From Planctomycetota bacterium (GTDB lineage: Bacteria; Planctomycetota; UBA8742; UBA2392), in assembly GCA_020638675.1 (NCBI GenBank), contig JACKID010000001.1, positions 2,108,001-2,172,000 on the forward strand: a DNA stretch of 64,000 nt. The letters run 5' to 3'. Positions 40,609 through 49,657 of the stretch are shown piece by piece (within the stretch, counting starts at the first letter, position 1; each line of letters begins with the position of its first letter). The translations under genes were made by a program, and so were the position numbers. The notes beneath the pieces were generated by a model that did not search any database, had not been told where the DNA came from, and saw only the letters and a list, made by a program, of their open reading frames with translations.

Positions 40609-41393
40609 ACTGGAAAGACAACGCCGTCACAGGAGCATTCAAAGGTGCGGGCTATACGCTCGTGCTCCTGCTTGAGGCGCTGGGGCATACCACGCAGGCA
40701 TGGAAACGTCGGCGTGCGATCCTTACCCAGATGCACGTGATCGGGACTCAGTCACTGCCGATCGCCAGCTTCTTCATGCTGCTGATCGGCATGGTCTTCG
40801 CGCTGCAGGTGGGTATTGAGTTCGCCCGCTTCGGCCAGACCAGCCTGGTTGGCCTTGTCATAGTGGCGGCCATGGTCCGCGAGCTTGGCCCCTGGATGAC
40901 CGGCTTCGTGCTGATCGCGCGCGTCGGCAGCTCCATGGCAGCCGAGATCGGCACGATGAGAGTGGCCGAAGAAATCGACGCGCTTGAAGTCATGTCCATC
41001 AATCCCAGCAGCTTCGTCGTCATGCCGCGCGTGTTCGCGTACGCTGTAATGGGCCCGGTACTGACCATCTTCGGTACGCTGGTTGGAATCGTCGGCGGCG
41101 GCATCGTCGCGAACCTGCAGCTGGGCGTAACGGTTGCCGACTACCTGCGCTTCGCCGAGAACGGTGCCGAGGCTCTCGACATCTACTGGGGGCTTCTGAA
41201 GTCGCTGGTATTTAGTCTTGTTGCGGCCTCAGTGGCATGCTCGGCGGGTATGCGCACTTCCGGCGGCGCGGTGGGTGTCGGGCGCGCGAGCCGCAATACC
41301 GTGGTGATCTCGCTGACGCTGGTCGTGTTTTTCAACTATCTGCTGACCAGCTTCTATAGGATGGTGAAGCTGTTCGTCACGGGAGCCCTATGA
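40605..41393 (+). CDS. mlaE: MlaE-family ABC transporter permease
   Basis: 262 aa with five or so transmembrane helices. Family signatures are present: F-A-L-Q-V-G-I-E-F-A-R-F-G near 66-78, V-R-E-L-G-P-W-M-T-G-F-V-L-I-A-R-V-G-S-S-M-A-A-E-I (here quoted in parts: R-E-L-G-P and A-R-V-G-S-S-M-A-A-E), E-I-D-A-L-E-V-M-S-I and P-R-V-F-A-Y-A. The permease moves phospholipid or other lipids between the inner membrane and periplasmic MCE protein. It overlaps both the lipoprotein gene and mlaF by 4 nt each. Confidence 0.93.
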   Translation: MNWKDNAVTGAFKGAGYTLVLLLEALGHTTQAWKRRRAILTQMHVIGTQSLPIASFFMLLIGMVFALQVGIEFARFGQTSLVGLVIVAAMVRELGPWMTGFVLIARVGSSMAAEIGTMRVAEEIDALEVMSINPSSFVVMPRVFAYAVMGPVLTIFGTLVGIVGGGIVANLQLGVTVADYLRFAENGAEALDIYWGLLKSLVFSLVAASVACSAGMRTSGGAVGVGRASRNTVVISLTLVVFFNYLLTSFYRMVKLFVTGAL

Positions 41394-42454
41394 CCGACCG
41401 TTCGTCGGCCGATCAGGTAGCCGTTCACTTCGAGCACGTCTCCAAGAACCTTGGCGGGCGGCAGATTCTCGATGACCTCTCGTTCGACGTGCGAGAAGGC
41501 GAGACATTCGTGATCATCGGGTACTCGGGCACCGGAAAGTCCGTCACGCTGCGGCACATGGTCGGGCTGATGGCGCCCGATCAGGGCAGCATCCGCGTAG
41601 ACGGCGACGAAATCACAACCATGTCGCGCAAGGAGCTCGAGATCATGCGCCGCAAGTTCGGCGTGCTGTTCCAGAGCGGCGCGCTGATCGCGTGGCTTAC
41701 CCTTTTCGAGAATGTCGAGCTACCACTGCTTGAGCACACGCGCATGAGCAGGAAGAAGCGTGCCGAGATCGTGCAGAAGAAGCTGGAGATCGTGAACCTG
41801 TGGCAGGATCGCGATAAGTACCCGGCCGAGATCTCGGGCGGCATGAAGAAGCGCGCCGGGCTCGCCCGCGCGCTGGCGCTCGACCCGGGGCTGGTACTTT
41901 ACGACGAGCCGACGTCAGGTCTCGACCCGGTGATCGCCAACGAAATCGGCAAGTTGATCAACGACCTGCGCGACAACCACGGTATGACGCAGATTGTCGT
42001 GACCCACGATATGGAGAGCGCGTACGACATCGCCGACCGCATTGCCATGTTCTATCACGGCAAGATGATTCAAATCGGCACGCCCGAAGAAATCCAGGCG
42101 AGCACCATCCCTGAAGTACAGCACTTCATCACCGGCGGCAAGGAAGGCCAGGTCAGTCGCCGCAGCAACACGGCCATCATCCGCGGCGTAGCACCGGGCA
42201 TGCTCAGCCAGCGCAGCGTCCAGGCCGCAGAGGCCGAGACGGCCGTCGCCACAGCCGAGCCCGAGCAGGACGGCTACGTCTTGCTCAGCGAGGAAGAAGC
42301 CGCGGCGGCCGCCAACGACTCCCCCACCGAACGCGACCTGCCGCAGGAAGAAACTGAAGGACCGATTGAATCGGAATTGCCCTCGCTGGACCCGGAAGAG
42401 TCGGGAACGGCGCGGGATGAAGCCCCGAGCCTTGAACCGGAGACTGAGCCATGA
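41390..42454 (+). CDS. mlaF: MlaF-family ABC transporter ATPase with long acidic tail
   Basis: 354 aa. The ATPase domain (about 1-250) has Walker A G-Y-S-G-T-G-K-S at 44-51, signature I-S-G-G-M-K-K-R-A-G-L-A-R-A-L, Walker B L-V-L-Y-D-E-P-T-S-G-L-D and the switch His in T-H-D-M-E-S-A. M-K-K-R after the signature is typical of MlaF. About 90 extra residues after 265 are acidic and rich in Glu/Ala/Pro, probably disordered; typical MlaF proteins end near 270. The domain energises lipid transport through the MlaE permease. It overlaps mlaE and mlaD by 4 nt. Confidence 0.93.
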   Translation: MTDRSSADQVAVHFEHVSKNLGGRQILDDLSFDVREGETFVIIGYSGTGKSVTLRHMVGLMAPDQGSIRVDGDEITTMSRKELEIMRRKFGVLFQSGALIAWLTLFENVELPLLEHTRMSRKKRAEIVQKKLEIVNLWQDRDKYPAEISGGMKKRAGLARALALDPGLVLYDEPTSGLDPVIANEIGKLINDLRDNHGMTQIVVTHDMESAYDIADRIAMFYHGKMIQIGTPEEIQASTIPEVQHFITGGKEGQVSRRSNTAIIRGVAPGMLSQRSVQAAEAETAVATAEPEQDGYVLLSEEEAAAAANDSPTERDLPQEETEGPIESELPSLDPEESGTARDEAPSLEPETEP

Positions 42455-43542
42455 AAGCACGTGACTTCATCGTCGGAGGACTGATCTTCCTCTCGTTCGC
42501 AGTAGCGCTCTACTTCGCCGTCTACGTCGGCGGAACGGGCAGCAGCGTGTTCAGCGGCGGCCAGAACGAGTACCGCATCACGTTCCCCAACGTCGCCGGT
42601 CTCCAGCAGAACGCGCCGGTGTGGATCTCGGGCGTGCCCAAGGGCAAGGTCAAGGCGATGTACATCGACCCGTCCACCGGCAACGTCGAGGTCGCCATCG
42701 GGCTCGACAGCGACATGGTTCTCAAGACCGACTGCCACGCGGAAATCATCCCGAGCAGCGCGTTCGGCGGCAAAGCGATCGCGCTCGACATTGGGCAGTC
42801 ACCCGATCCGTTGCCGGACGGAGAGAAGATCCGCGGTGAACTTGTGGAGGACCTCTTCACGGCCGCCAGCCGCGGTATCAGCAAGATCAATGAGGGCATT
42901 GATGTCGCGGTCGACACGATCAAGGACGTCAATGCCGTGGTCAAAGACGTGCGTGCAGGCCGTGGCGCCGTGGGCACGATCCTGTACGACGAAAAGGTTG
43001 CAGGCGACGTCGCGGCGACCGTCGAAAATGTGCGCATCATGAGCGAGGACGCCAAGGGCATTACCACCAACGTCCGCGACATCACCGAGAAAATCAACAG
43101 CGGCGAAGGCGCTGCCTCGCTGCTGCTGGAGGACGCCGACACGGCAATGCGCATCAAGAACATCGTCCGTAACGTCGAGGACGCGACAGACAACACGGTC
43201 GGCGCCACACGCGGTATCAAGTCAATCGTGCAGAAGATCGACGACGGCAAGGGCTTCCTGGGCGTCCTGCTGAACGACGAAGAGACAGGCGAAAACATCA
43301 AGTCGGCCGTTGCGAAGACCCCGCCGCTGATGGACAGCATGAAGAAAGTCACCGACGAGATGGGCACGACGCTCGAGGGGGTCAACAACGGCGAAGGCTT
43401 CGTCGGCAAGATGTTCCAGGATGACACGCTGTACAACGACACGCTGAACGCCATCAATACACTGCGCAGCGGCTTTGAAGACATCCGGGAGCAGGCCCCG
43501 ATCACGACCTTCGCAAGCCTGCTGTTCCAGGTGTTCCAGTAG
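42451..43542 (+). CDS. mlaD: MlaD-like MCE domain protein
   Basis: 363 aa. One N-terminal transmembrane helix (about 8-26) anchors it in the inner membrane, followed by the MCE domain (about 40-125: Y-R-I-T-F-P-N-V-A-G-L, A-P-V-W-I-S-G-V-P-K-G-K-V). The rest is helical with four repeats of G-x-G-x-x-G-x-x-L-x-D type (G-R-G-A-V-G-T-I-L-Y-D, G-E-G-A-A-S-L-L-L-E-D, G-K-G-F-L-G-V-L-L-N-D, G-E-G-F-V-G-K-M-F-Q-D), which recur in long MCE proteins and could form a tunnel through the periplasm. It binds lipid and hands it to or from the permease. Confidence 0.92.
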   Translation: MKARDFIVGGLIFLSFAVALYFAVYVGGTGSSVFSGGQNEYRITFPNVAGLQQNAPVWISGVPKGKVKAMYIDPSTGNVEVAIGLDSDMVLKTDCHAEIIPSSAFGGKAIALDIGQSPDPLPDGEKIRGELVEDLFTAASRGISKINEGIDVAVDTIKDVNAVVKDVRAGRGAVGTILYDEKVAGDVAATVENVRIMSEDAKGITTNVRDITEKINSGEGAASLLLEDADTAMRIKNIVRNVEDATDNTVGATRGIKSIVQKIDDGKGFLGVLLNDEETGENIKSAVAKTPPLMDSMKKVTDEMGTTLEGVNNGEGFVGKMFQDDTLYNDTLNAINTLRSGFEDIREQAPITTFASLLFQVFQ

Positions 43543-43567
43543 AGGAAGAACAAGCGACAATACGCCC

Positions 43568-44464
43568 ATGTGGATCGCGCAGACCTTTCACGATTTCACT
43601 CGGCACGCGATGTCACCCGTCGCCGCGGTCGCCCTTCACTCGGCGATTGGGGCTTTCTTCATCGCCGCGATAACGGCACTCGCGGCCTTGCTACAGCCGA
43701 CCCGCATACGCATGAAGTGGGCAAACTGGGCCGGCGCCTTTGCCACCGGCTCGCTCATTGGCTACTTCGCCATTCGGTTCGCCAACACGGGCACGGAGCC
43801 GCTGCAGAACATGTTTGATGTGGTGGGCTTGAGCGCATTGTTTCTCGCGCTGGTCTACTTCGTTGCGATTCGGATGAAGAAACTGGAATCGGTCGGTGCG
43901 TTCGCCTACCCGGCCATTGCCGTGATCTTCTTGGTCAACCTGCTGTTGGCGCGAACCGCCACGCAGGGCGGTGATGCGCCGATCACGAGCCCGCTGCTGG
44001 TCGCGCACATTGTGCTGATCATTCTGGCGTACGGCGTGTTCTTCATGGCAACGGTTGCCGCGGTCATGTTCCTTCTCCAGGAACGGATGCTCAAGAAGCG
44101 CAAGGACCCTTCGTTCATGCGGACGTTTCCATCGCTGGAATCCTTGCGCAGCCTTGTAAACGCCTGTGTCGTGATCGGACTGCCCCTCGTAACCGTCGGC
44201 TTTGCGCTTGGCTTTGCCAGCTTCCGGGCTGAGGACTGGGCCCACGTCTACAGCAATCCCAAGGTGCTCAGCAGCCTGGTGCTGTGGCTGGTGTTACTTG
44301 CGGTGGTGATCGGCCGGCGATTCGGCTGGCTTCACGGGCGCCGTCACTTCTACCTGGTTCTCGTCGGTTTTGCCCTTGTTTTGGCAACCTACGTCGGACT
44401 GGGCCTGGTTGAAGCACGCGATAAGGGCACGAACCCACCGAACATCGAAGGAAAATCGGGCTGA
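43568..44464 (+). CDS. CcsA/HemX-like integral membrane protein
   Basis: 298 aa from ATG 43568, with AGAGGAAG region about 20 nt upstream. Eight or so hydrophobic helices. The segment A-H-I-V-L-I-I-L-A-Y-G-V-F-F-M-A and W-A-N-W-A-G fit the cytochrome c assembly (CcsA) superfamily, subgroup HemX/YpjD, which sits next to hemA in many bacteria. The W-W-D haem-handling motif of true CcsA is not evident, so a role in haem synthesis or hemA regulation is more likely than cytochrome assembly. Its TGA overlaps the ATG of hemA by one base. Confidence 0.85.
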   Translation: MWIAQTFHDFTRHAMSPVAAVALHSAIGAFFIAAITALAALLQPTRIRMKWANWAGAFATGSLIGYFAIRFANTGTEPLQNMFDVVGLSALFLALVYFVAIRMKKLESVGAFAYPAIAVIFLVNLLLARTATQGGDAPITSPLLVAHIVLIILAYGVFFMATVAAVMFLLQERMLKKRKDPSFMRTFPSLESLRSLVNACVVIGLPLVTVGFALGFASFRAEDWAHVYSNPKVLSSLVLWLVLLAVVIGRRFGWLHGRRHFYLVLVGFALVLATYVGLGLVEARDKGTNPPNIEGKSG

Positions 44465-45795
44465 TGCATCGCTTTGTCGTTCTCGGGATCAACCACAAGT
44501 TCGCGCCCCTTGAGGTTCGCGAACGGTTGGCGTATCCCGACCGACGCATCCCCGGCGCCCTCAAGACCATCCGCGAAAAAGCCGGGTGCGCTGAGGCCGT
44601 TCTGATCTCGACCTGCAATCGCGTTGAGGTCTATGCCTTCACCGACGGCGAAGACGCCCGTGCCCGGCTACTGCTGGGTCTCGCCGCCGATCACGGAATG
44701 AAGCCCGAGTACCTTGAACAGTACTGCTACTTCCACCGCGGGCGCGACGCCGTGGAGCACCTGATTCGCGTTGCAGGCGGGCTCGACAGCCTCGTGCTGG
44801 GCGAAACCCAGATTCTTAGCCAGACCAAGAAGGCCTACCTGCTCGCGCAATCCGAGAATTCGACCGGCAAGGCGCTCAACGGGCTGTTTCATCGTGCGTT
44901 CCAGGCCGCCAAGCGCCTGCACACGGAGACAGGTATCGGCGAAGGCCAACTGTCCGTTTCGGCCATTGCGGTGCGTTTCGTAAATCGCGTGTTTGAAGAA
45001 CTTGGCGACAAGACGGCCCTGCTGATCGGCATCGGCGAGGTCGGAGAATTGACACTCACTTACCTGAAGGAAGCCGGCATCGGGCGAGTGGTGGTGGTTT
45101 CACGTAATCTAGAGCGCGCGCGCGAAACGGCCGCACGCTTTGACGGCGACGCAGTGCCGTTTGAATTGCTTCAAGACTACTTGCCGGCCGCGCACGTCAT
45201 CATTTCGCAGACGGCGTCCGAGACCCGAATTCTCGAGCGAAAGCACTTCCAGAAGTCGCAAAAGCAGCGCGGGTACGCTTCCGTATTCGCCCTCGACCTG
45301 GCCGTCCCACGCGACATTGCGGAGGACGCGGGCGAAGTTGAAGGAGTCTATCTCTACAACGTGGACGACCTGGAACACGTCGTCGCGGAACACACGATGG
45401 AACGCAGCCGCGAACTGGAGCAGTGCCGCGAAATCGTGGCCGATGAGGCCAACCACTTCCTCAAGGGCTTCAAGACTTTCGAGGCCGGCCCTTTGATCAC
45501 ACAGCTTCGCAGCCGGGCGGAGCAAGCTCGTGACGCAGAGTTGGAGCGCCTGTTCAATCGTCTGCCCGACCTGACTCCTGAAATGAAGGAAGAGCTTGCC
45601 GCGCATTCGACGCGTTTGCTCAACAAGCTGCTTCACCCGCAGATCCAGGGCATCAAAGAGCAAGCCGCGCATGGCAATACGGACTCACTGCGTGTGATGG
45701 CGGAATCCCTGGGGGTTGAATCCGTGGCGTCAACGCAACCAGGACAGACCGCACCCGACGAATCCGAAACAGTACCCTCCGAGGAGCAGCCATGA
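44464..45795 (+). CDS. hemA: Glutamyl-tRNA reductase
   Basis: 443 aa. The first enzyme of C5-pathway tetrapyrrole synthesis, reducing Glu-tRNA to glutamate semialdehyde with NADPH. The active-site cysteine is Cys51 in I-S-T-C-N-R-V-E-V-Y. Also present are the substrate-binding G-E-T-Q-I-L-S-Q, the Rossmann segment A-L-L-I-G-I-G-E-V-G-E-L and D-L-A-V-P-R-D-I. A helical dimerisation domain lies at about 310-415, then a short disordered tail. It lies downstream of the HemX-like gene, the usual partner, and overlaps the histidine kinase gene by 4 nt. Confidence 0.95.
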   Translation: MHRFVVLGINHKFAPLEVRERLAYPDRRIPGALKTIREKAGCAEAVLISTCNRVEVYAFTDGEDARARLLLGLAADHGMKPEYLEQYCYFHRGRDAVEHLIRVAGGLDSLVLGETQILSQTKKAYLLAQSENSTGKALNGLFHRAFQAAKRLHTETGIGEGQLSVSAIAVRFVNRVFEELGDKTALLIGIGEVGELTLTYLKEAGIGRVVVVSRNLERARETAARFDGDAVPFELLQDYLPAAHVIISQTASETRILERKHFQKSQKQRGYASVFALDLAVPRDIAEDAGEVEGVYLYNVDDLEHVVAEHTMERSRELEQCREIVADEANHFLKGFKTFEAGPLITQLRSRAEQARDAELERLFNRLPDLTPEMKEELAAHSTRLLNKLLHPQIQGIKEQAAHGNTDSLRVMAESLGVESVASTQPGQTAPDESETVPSEEQP

Positions 45796-46532
45796 GCGCA
45801 TCCAGCTCAAGGTTGGAGTTTCTCGGCCAACTGGCCGGCGGGCTTGCACACGAGATCAAGAACCCCCTCAGCACCATCAAGCTGACGCTGCAGCTGCTGG
45901 AGGAAGACTTCGTCAAGGAAGATTCCCCCACCGCAAAGCGGGCGGTGCGCAAACTCGAGGTGCTGCTGCGCGAAGTCCAGCACCTCGACGACATTGTGCA
46001 GGAGTTCCTCACATTCGCACGCGGCCACGACATCAAGCTGACCCGCACCAACCTGCGCGAAATGGTCGTCGAACTCTTCGAGTTCCTTGCCGACGACGCC
46101 CAGGCGCGCGGCATTCGTTTGCACTTCGATTACGAAGGCGAGCTCAACAACCTGCTGCTGGACTCGACGTTGATCCGCCAGGCAATCCTGAACCTGCTTC
46201 GAAACGCGTTCGACGCGCTTGAGGGCAAGGACGGCGGCGAGGTCATTTTGCGCGCCCGCATCAAGGGCGACCTGCTGGGGATAGAGATCATCGACACGGG
46301 CTGCGGCATTGCAGCATCCAACTATGATCGTATGTTTCGCCCGTACTTCACGACGAAGAAGAAGGGCACCGGGATGGGCTTGCCGATGGTACGCCGGATC
46401 GTCGAGGAACACGGCGGGCAGATCACGTTCGAGTCGGAAGAAGGCAAGGGGACTCGCTTCCTGATTCTCATGCCGGTAGACCCCGAAAAACGCGGCAGCC
46501 TCAAGTCGATGGTGCGGAGCGAGCAACCATGA
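45792..46532 (+). CDS. Minimal sensor histidine kinase (no input domain)
   Basis: 246 aa. The H box begins at once: G-G-L-A-H-E-I-K-N-P-L with His20, of the NtrB/HPK4-like kind. Then come the N box N-L-L-R-N-A-F-D-A-L, G1 box D-T-G-C-G-I-A and G2 box K-G-T-G-M-G-L-P-M-V. There is no PAS, GAF or transmembrane sensor, so it must receive its signal through another protein or as a cytoplasmic switch. No response regulator is next to it. It is coupled by 4-nt overlaps to hemA upstream and purD downstream. Confidence 0.9.
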   Translation: MSASSSRLEFLGQLAGGLAHEIKNPLSTIKLTLQLLEEDFVKEDSPTAKRAVRKLEVLLREVQHLDDIVQEFLTFARGHDIKLTRTNLREMVVELFEFLADDAQARGIRLHFDYEGELNNLLLDSTLIRQAILNLLRNAFDALEGKDGGEVILRARIKGDLLGIEIIDTGCGIAASNYDRMFRPYFTTKKKGTGMGLPMVRRIVEEHGGQITFESEEGKGTRFLILMPVDPEKRGSLKSMVRSEQP

Positions 46533-47794
46533 AAGTCCTCGTCATCGGCAGCGGCGCCCGGGAACACGCACTGGCCTGGAAGCTCAGCCAGTCACCACAC
46601 GTCACAAAAGTATTTGCCGCGCCGGGCAGCGAAGGCATGAAGGCCGTCGCCGAGCCGGTGAACATCAAGCCGGATGCCTTCAACGATCTCGTTTCGTTCG
46701 CCAAAGAGCAGAAGATCGACCTCACCGTTGTCGGTCCCGAAGACCCGCTGGTGAACGGCATCGTCGACCTGTTCAACCGCAAGCACTTGCGAATCTATGG
46801 CCCCAACGCAAAGGCGGCTCGTCTCGAAGGCAGCAAGGCCTACGCGAAAGACGTCATGTCGCGCCACGGGATTCAGACCGGCGGGCACAAGGTCTACGAC
46901 AAGGCTGAGCCTGCGCGGGAATACCTCAACAATTGCGACTACCCGGTCGTGATCAAGGCCGACGGGCTCGCGGCCGGCAAGGGCGTGATGATCTGCCGTA
47001 CGCTGGAAGAGGCCGAGGCAGCGATCAGCGAAGCCATGGTCGACAAACGCTTCGGCGACGCCGGCAAACGGGTTTTGATCGAGGACTTCCTGCAGGGCGA
47101 AGAAGTGAGCGTCCATGCCATCAGCGACGGGCACAACATCCTGCCGCTATGCCTGGCACAGGACCACAAGCCCGTCGGCGACGGCGACACCGGCGAGAAT
47201 ACCGGCGGCATGGGGACATACAGCCCGCTGCCCCAGATCAGCGAAGCCCAGAACGCGATCCTGGAACGAGACGTCGTCGTCCAGACCATCCACGCCATGA
47301 ACCGCGAAGGCGAGCCGTACAAGGGCACGATCTTCATCGGCTGCATGATGACCAAGCAGGGCCCGAAAGTTCTGGAGTACAACGTACGCTTCGGCGACCC
47401 CGAGACACAGAGCATCATGATGCGTCTCAAGGGCGATCTGTTCGAGATGCTGAACGCCACGATCGACGGCACGCTCGATACGATAGACGTGGACTGGGAC
47501 CCGCGAAGCGCGGTCACGGTCGTGCTGGCCTCCGGCGGCTACCCGCGCAGCTACGAAAAGGGCTACAAGATCAAAGGCCTCAACAGCGACTTCGGGCCGG
47601 ACGTACAGGTCTTCCATGCCGGCACAAAGAGAGTCGATGGCGACTGGTACACGAACGGCGGCCGTGTCATGAGCGTGGTCGCGCTCGGCAACGACCTGCG
47701 CGATGCCCGCGAGAAAGCCTACGCGGCAGTGGACAAAATCCACTTCGACAAGATGATCTACCGCAAGGATATCGGCTTCCGCGGCTTGAAGTAG
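46529..47794 (+). CDS. purD: Phosphoribosylamine-glycine ligase
   Basis: 421 aa. GAR synthetase of purine synthesis. The N-terminal domain starts M-K-V-L-V-I-G-S-G-A-R-E-H-A-L-A-W. ATP-grasp segments follow: Y-P-V-V-I-K-A-D-G-L-A-A-G-K-G-V, E-E-V-S-V-H-A-I-S-D-G, D-G-D-T-G-E-N-T-G-G-M-G-T-Y-S-P and Y-N-V-R-F-G-D-P-E-T-Q. All expected regions are intact and the length is normal. It is followed by bioB after 7 nt. Confidence 0.96.
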   Translation: MKVLVIGSGAREHALAWKLSQSPHVTKVFAAPGSEGMKAVAEPVNIKPDAFNDLVSFAKEQKIDLTVVGPEDPLVNGIVDLFNRKHLRIYGPNAKAARLEGSKAYAKDVMSRHGIQTGGHKVYDKAEPAREYLNNCDYPVVIKADGLAAGKGVMICRTLEEAEAAISEAMVDKRFGDAGKRVLIEDFLQGEEVSVHAISDGHNILPLCLAQDHKPVGDGDTGENTGGMGTYSPLPQISEAQNAILERDVVVQTIHAMNREGEPYKGTIFIGCMMTKQGPKVLEYNVRFGDPETQSIMMRLKGDLFEMLNATIDGTLDTIDVDWDPRSAVTVVLASGGYPRSYEKGYKIKGLNSDFGPDVQVFHAGTKRVDGDWYTNGGRVMSVVALGNDLRDAREKAYAAVDKIHFDKMIYRKDIGFRGLK

Positions 47795-47801
47795 GAGACC
47801 C

Positions 47802-48818
47802 ATGGCAGGCTCAGCAACAACCAGCTCCCCCACCATCGGCGACGGTCCGCTGGTTAACGTCGCCGACTTCATCATTGATGGCGGCGTGCTCGATGACGCT
47901 ACGGCATTGCGCCTGTTGCTGCTGCCCGATGATCGGGTCTACGACTTGATGTACTCAGCCTACCTGGTGAAACGCCATTTCCAGGGCGACAAGTTGCACC
48001 GCTGCAGCATCGTCAACGCCAAGTCCGGCGCCTGCGGCGAGGACTGCAAGTTCTGCGGCCAGAGCGCCAGCTACCAGAAGGACACGGGCGTCGAGACCTA
48101 CCCGGTTATGAACGCCGACAGCATCCTCCGCGCGGCCGACATGGCCGTCGAATACGGCAGCACCAATTTCGGCATCGTGACCGCCATCAAGGGCGTGCAG
48201 GATGGCCCGATGCTCGATGCCATCTGCACGGCCGTGCGCAAGATTCGCGCCGCGGGAAAGATTGCACCCGACGCAAGCCTCGGCGTGGTGAGCAAGCGCG
48301 TGCTCGAGAAGCTGAAAGACGCGGGGCTGCAGGTGTATCACCACAACCTTGAGTGCTCGCGCAGCTACTACCCGAACATCTGCACCACCCGCGATTGGTC
48401 TGAGAACTACGAAACGATTCAGCGCGCCAAGCAAACGGGCCTGGAAGTCTGCTGCGGGGGCATCCTCGGCATGGGCGAAAACGTTGAGCAGCGCGTCGAG
48501 TTGATGCAGCAAGTCGCAAGCCTGCAGCCTGAGCACATCCCGCTGAACTTCCTTGTGCCGGTTCAGGGCACGCCGCTGGAAGACGTCGAGCCGCTGCGTC
48601 CCATGGACTGCCTTAAGGCCATCGCAGTATTCCGCCTCACGAACCCGCGCAGCGACCTGTTCATCGCGGGCGGGCGCATTCAGCACCTGCGCCAGTTACA
48701 GCCGTTCATCTTCATGGCCGGCGCCAACGGCATGATGGTAGGCAACTACCTGACCACCACCGGCCGAACCAAGGAAGACGACCTTGAGTTGGTGGCAGAC
48801 CTCGGGCTCGAAGGCTGA
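47802..48818 (+). CDS. bioB: Biotin synthase
   Basis: 338 aa radical-SAM enzyme that inserts sulfur into dethiobiotin. The 4Fe-4S motif C-x3-C-x2-C is Cys78, Cys82 and Cys85 in S-G-A-C-G-E-D-C-K-F-C-G-Q-S. Y-H-H-N-L-E-C-S and the later C-C-G-G-I-L-G-M-G-E fit BioB. R-L-T-N-P-R is also as expected. It ends the long + strand run that began with dus. No other biotin genes are in the window. Confidence 0.95.
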   Translation: MAGSATTSSPTIGDGPLVNVADFIIDGGVLDDATALRLLLLPDDRVYDLMYSAYLVKRHFQGDKLHRCSIVNAKSGACGEDCKFCGQSASYQKDTGVETYPVMNADSILRAADMAVEYGSTNFGIVTAIKGVQDGPMLDAICTAVRKIRAAGKIAPDASLGVVSKRVLEKLKDAGLQVYHHNLECSRSYYPNICTTRDWSENYETIQRAKQTGLEVCCGGILGMGENVEQRVELMQQVASLQPEHIPLNFLVPVQGTPLEDVEPLRPMDCLKAIAVFRLTNPRSDLFIAGGRIQHLRQLQPFIFMAGANGMMVGNYLTTTGRTKEDDLELVADLGLEG

Positions 48819-48908
48819 GTCAGCGGTACAAATCACTCATCGGACTGTAATTGGCCGCGACTAGCCAACCCCTTAGCCTGCGCACGTCAATCGTGAACGG
48901 GGGTGAAA

Positions 48909-49565
48909 ATGGCTTGGAGAATCGGCTCACGCAAACACCGCAGCATGTCACCAATCGGGATGGCAATCACGGGGTTTGCAATCGGGGTGCTGCTTGTCGC
49001 CGGCGGGATCTGGGCGTCAACTAGGGGTGGCGAACTAAATCAGATGGCGGCAAGTGGGCAAAGGGTTCCCGCCAAAGTCGTTGATGCTCGTGAAGAGAAG
49101 AAAAGAACACGTCGCAACGGACGCACCCGTACGACCTACGACTACTTCGTGACCGTCAGCTTCACGCACCCGGATGGACGACCAATCCAAAAGGAGCGCG
49201 AGGTCAGCAGCAGCGTGCACAGCCACTATGGCACATGCCACGGCGGCGCGAGCATGCCGACTACCGTCGTCATCAACCCTGCAGACCCATCCGACTGGCT
49301 GATTGAAGAGCAACTGCAAAGCAAGCAAGCGTCGACGGATACCATGGCGTGGCTGCTTCCGCTGATTGGTCTCGGCTTCTTCGGCATGGGCGTGTTTGGA
49401 ACAGTCAGCCATATGAGACGGCGAAACAACTCACCGACGCCCGCACCGGGATACGGCTACCCACCATCTCAAACAGGCGGGCCCGTACCCTACCCACAGC
49501 CTCCCGCCAATCCGGATGAGCACGTCATCTACGACGCAAGGCGTGAGCCGCACCGTCCTCACTAG
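48909..49565 (+). CDS. DUF3592 domain membrane protein
   Basis: 218 aa from ATG 48909, where GGGGGTG is well spaced; GTG 48903 is a possible alternative. Two hydrophobic segments flank an extracytoplasmic domain: helix 1 at about 17-36, then the DUF3592 core (V-P-A-K-V-V-D-A-R-E-E-K, T-Y-D-Y-F-V-T-V-S-F, V-V-I-N-P-A-D-P) and helix 2 at about 145-165. The C-terminal tail is Pro/Gly/Tyr-rich and probably disordered. The domain is widespread and of unknown function. Confidence 0.82.
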   Translation: MAWRIGSRKHRSMSPIGMAITGFAIGVLLVAGGIWASTRGGELNQMAASGQRVPAKVVDAREEKKRTRRNGRTRTTYDYFVTVSFTHPDGRPIQKEREVSSSVHSHYGTCHGGASMPTTVVINPADPSDWLIEEQLQSKQASTDTMAWLLPLIGLGFFGMGVFGTVSHMRRRNNSPTPAPGYGYPPSQTGGPVPYPQPPANPDEHVIYDARREPHRPH

Positions 49566-49657
49566 CCGGATCCATTCATGGGCGCAAAGCAAACCATGCC
49601 GCAGCAGCTCGAGGGTCAACCTCGTGCTGCCGCGGCACGGGCATTTCGGTCCACATG

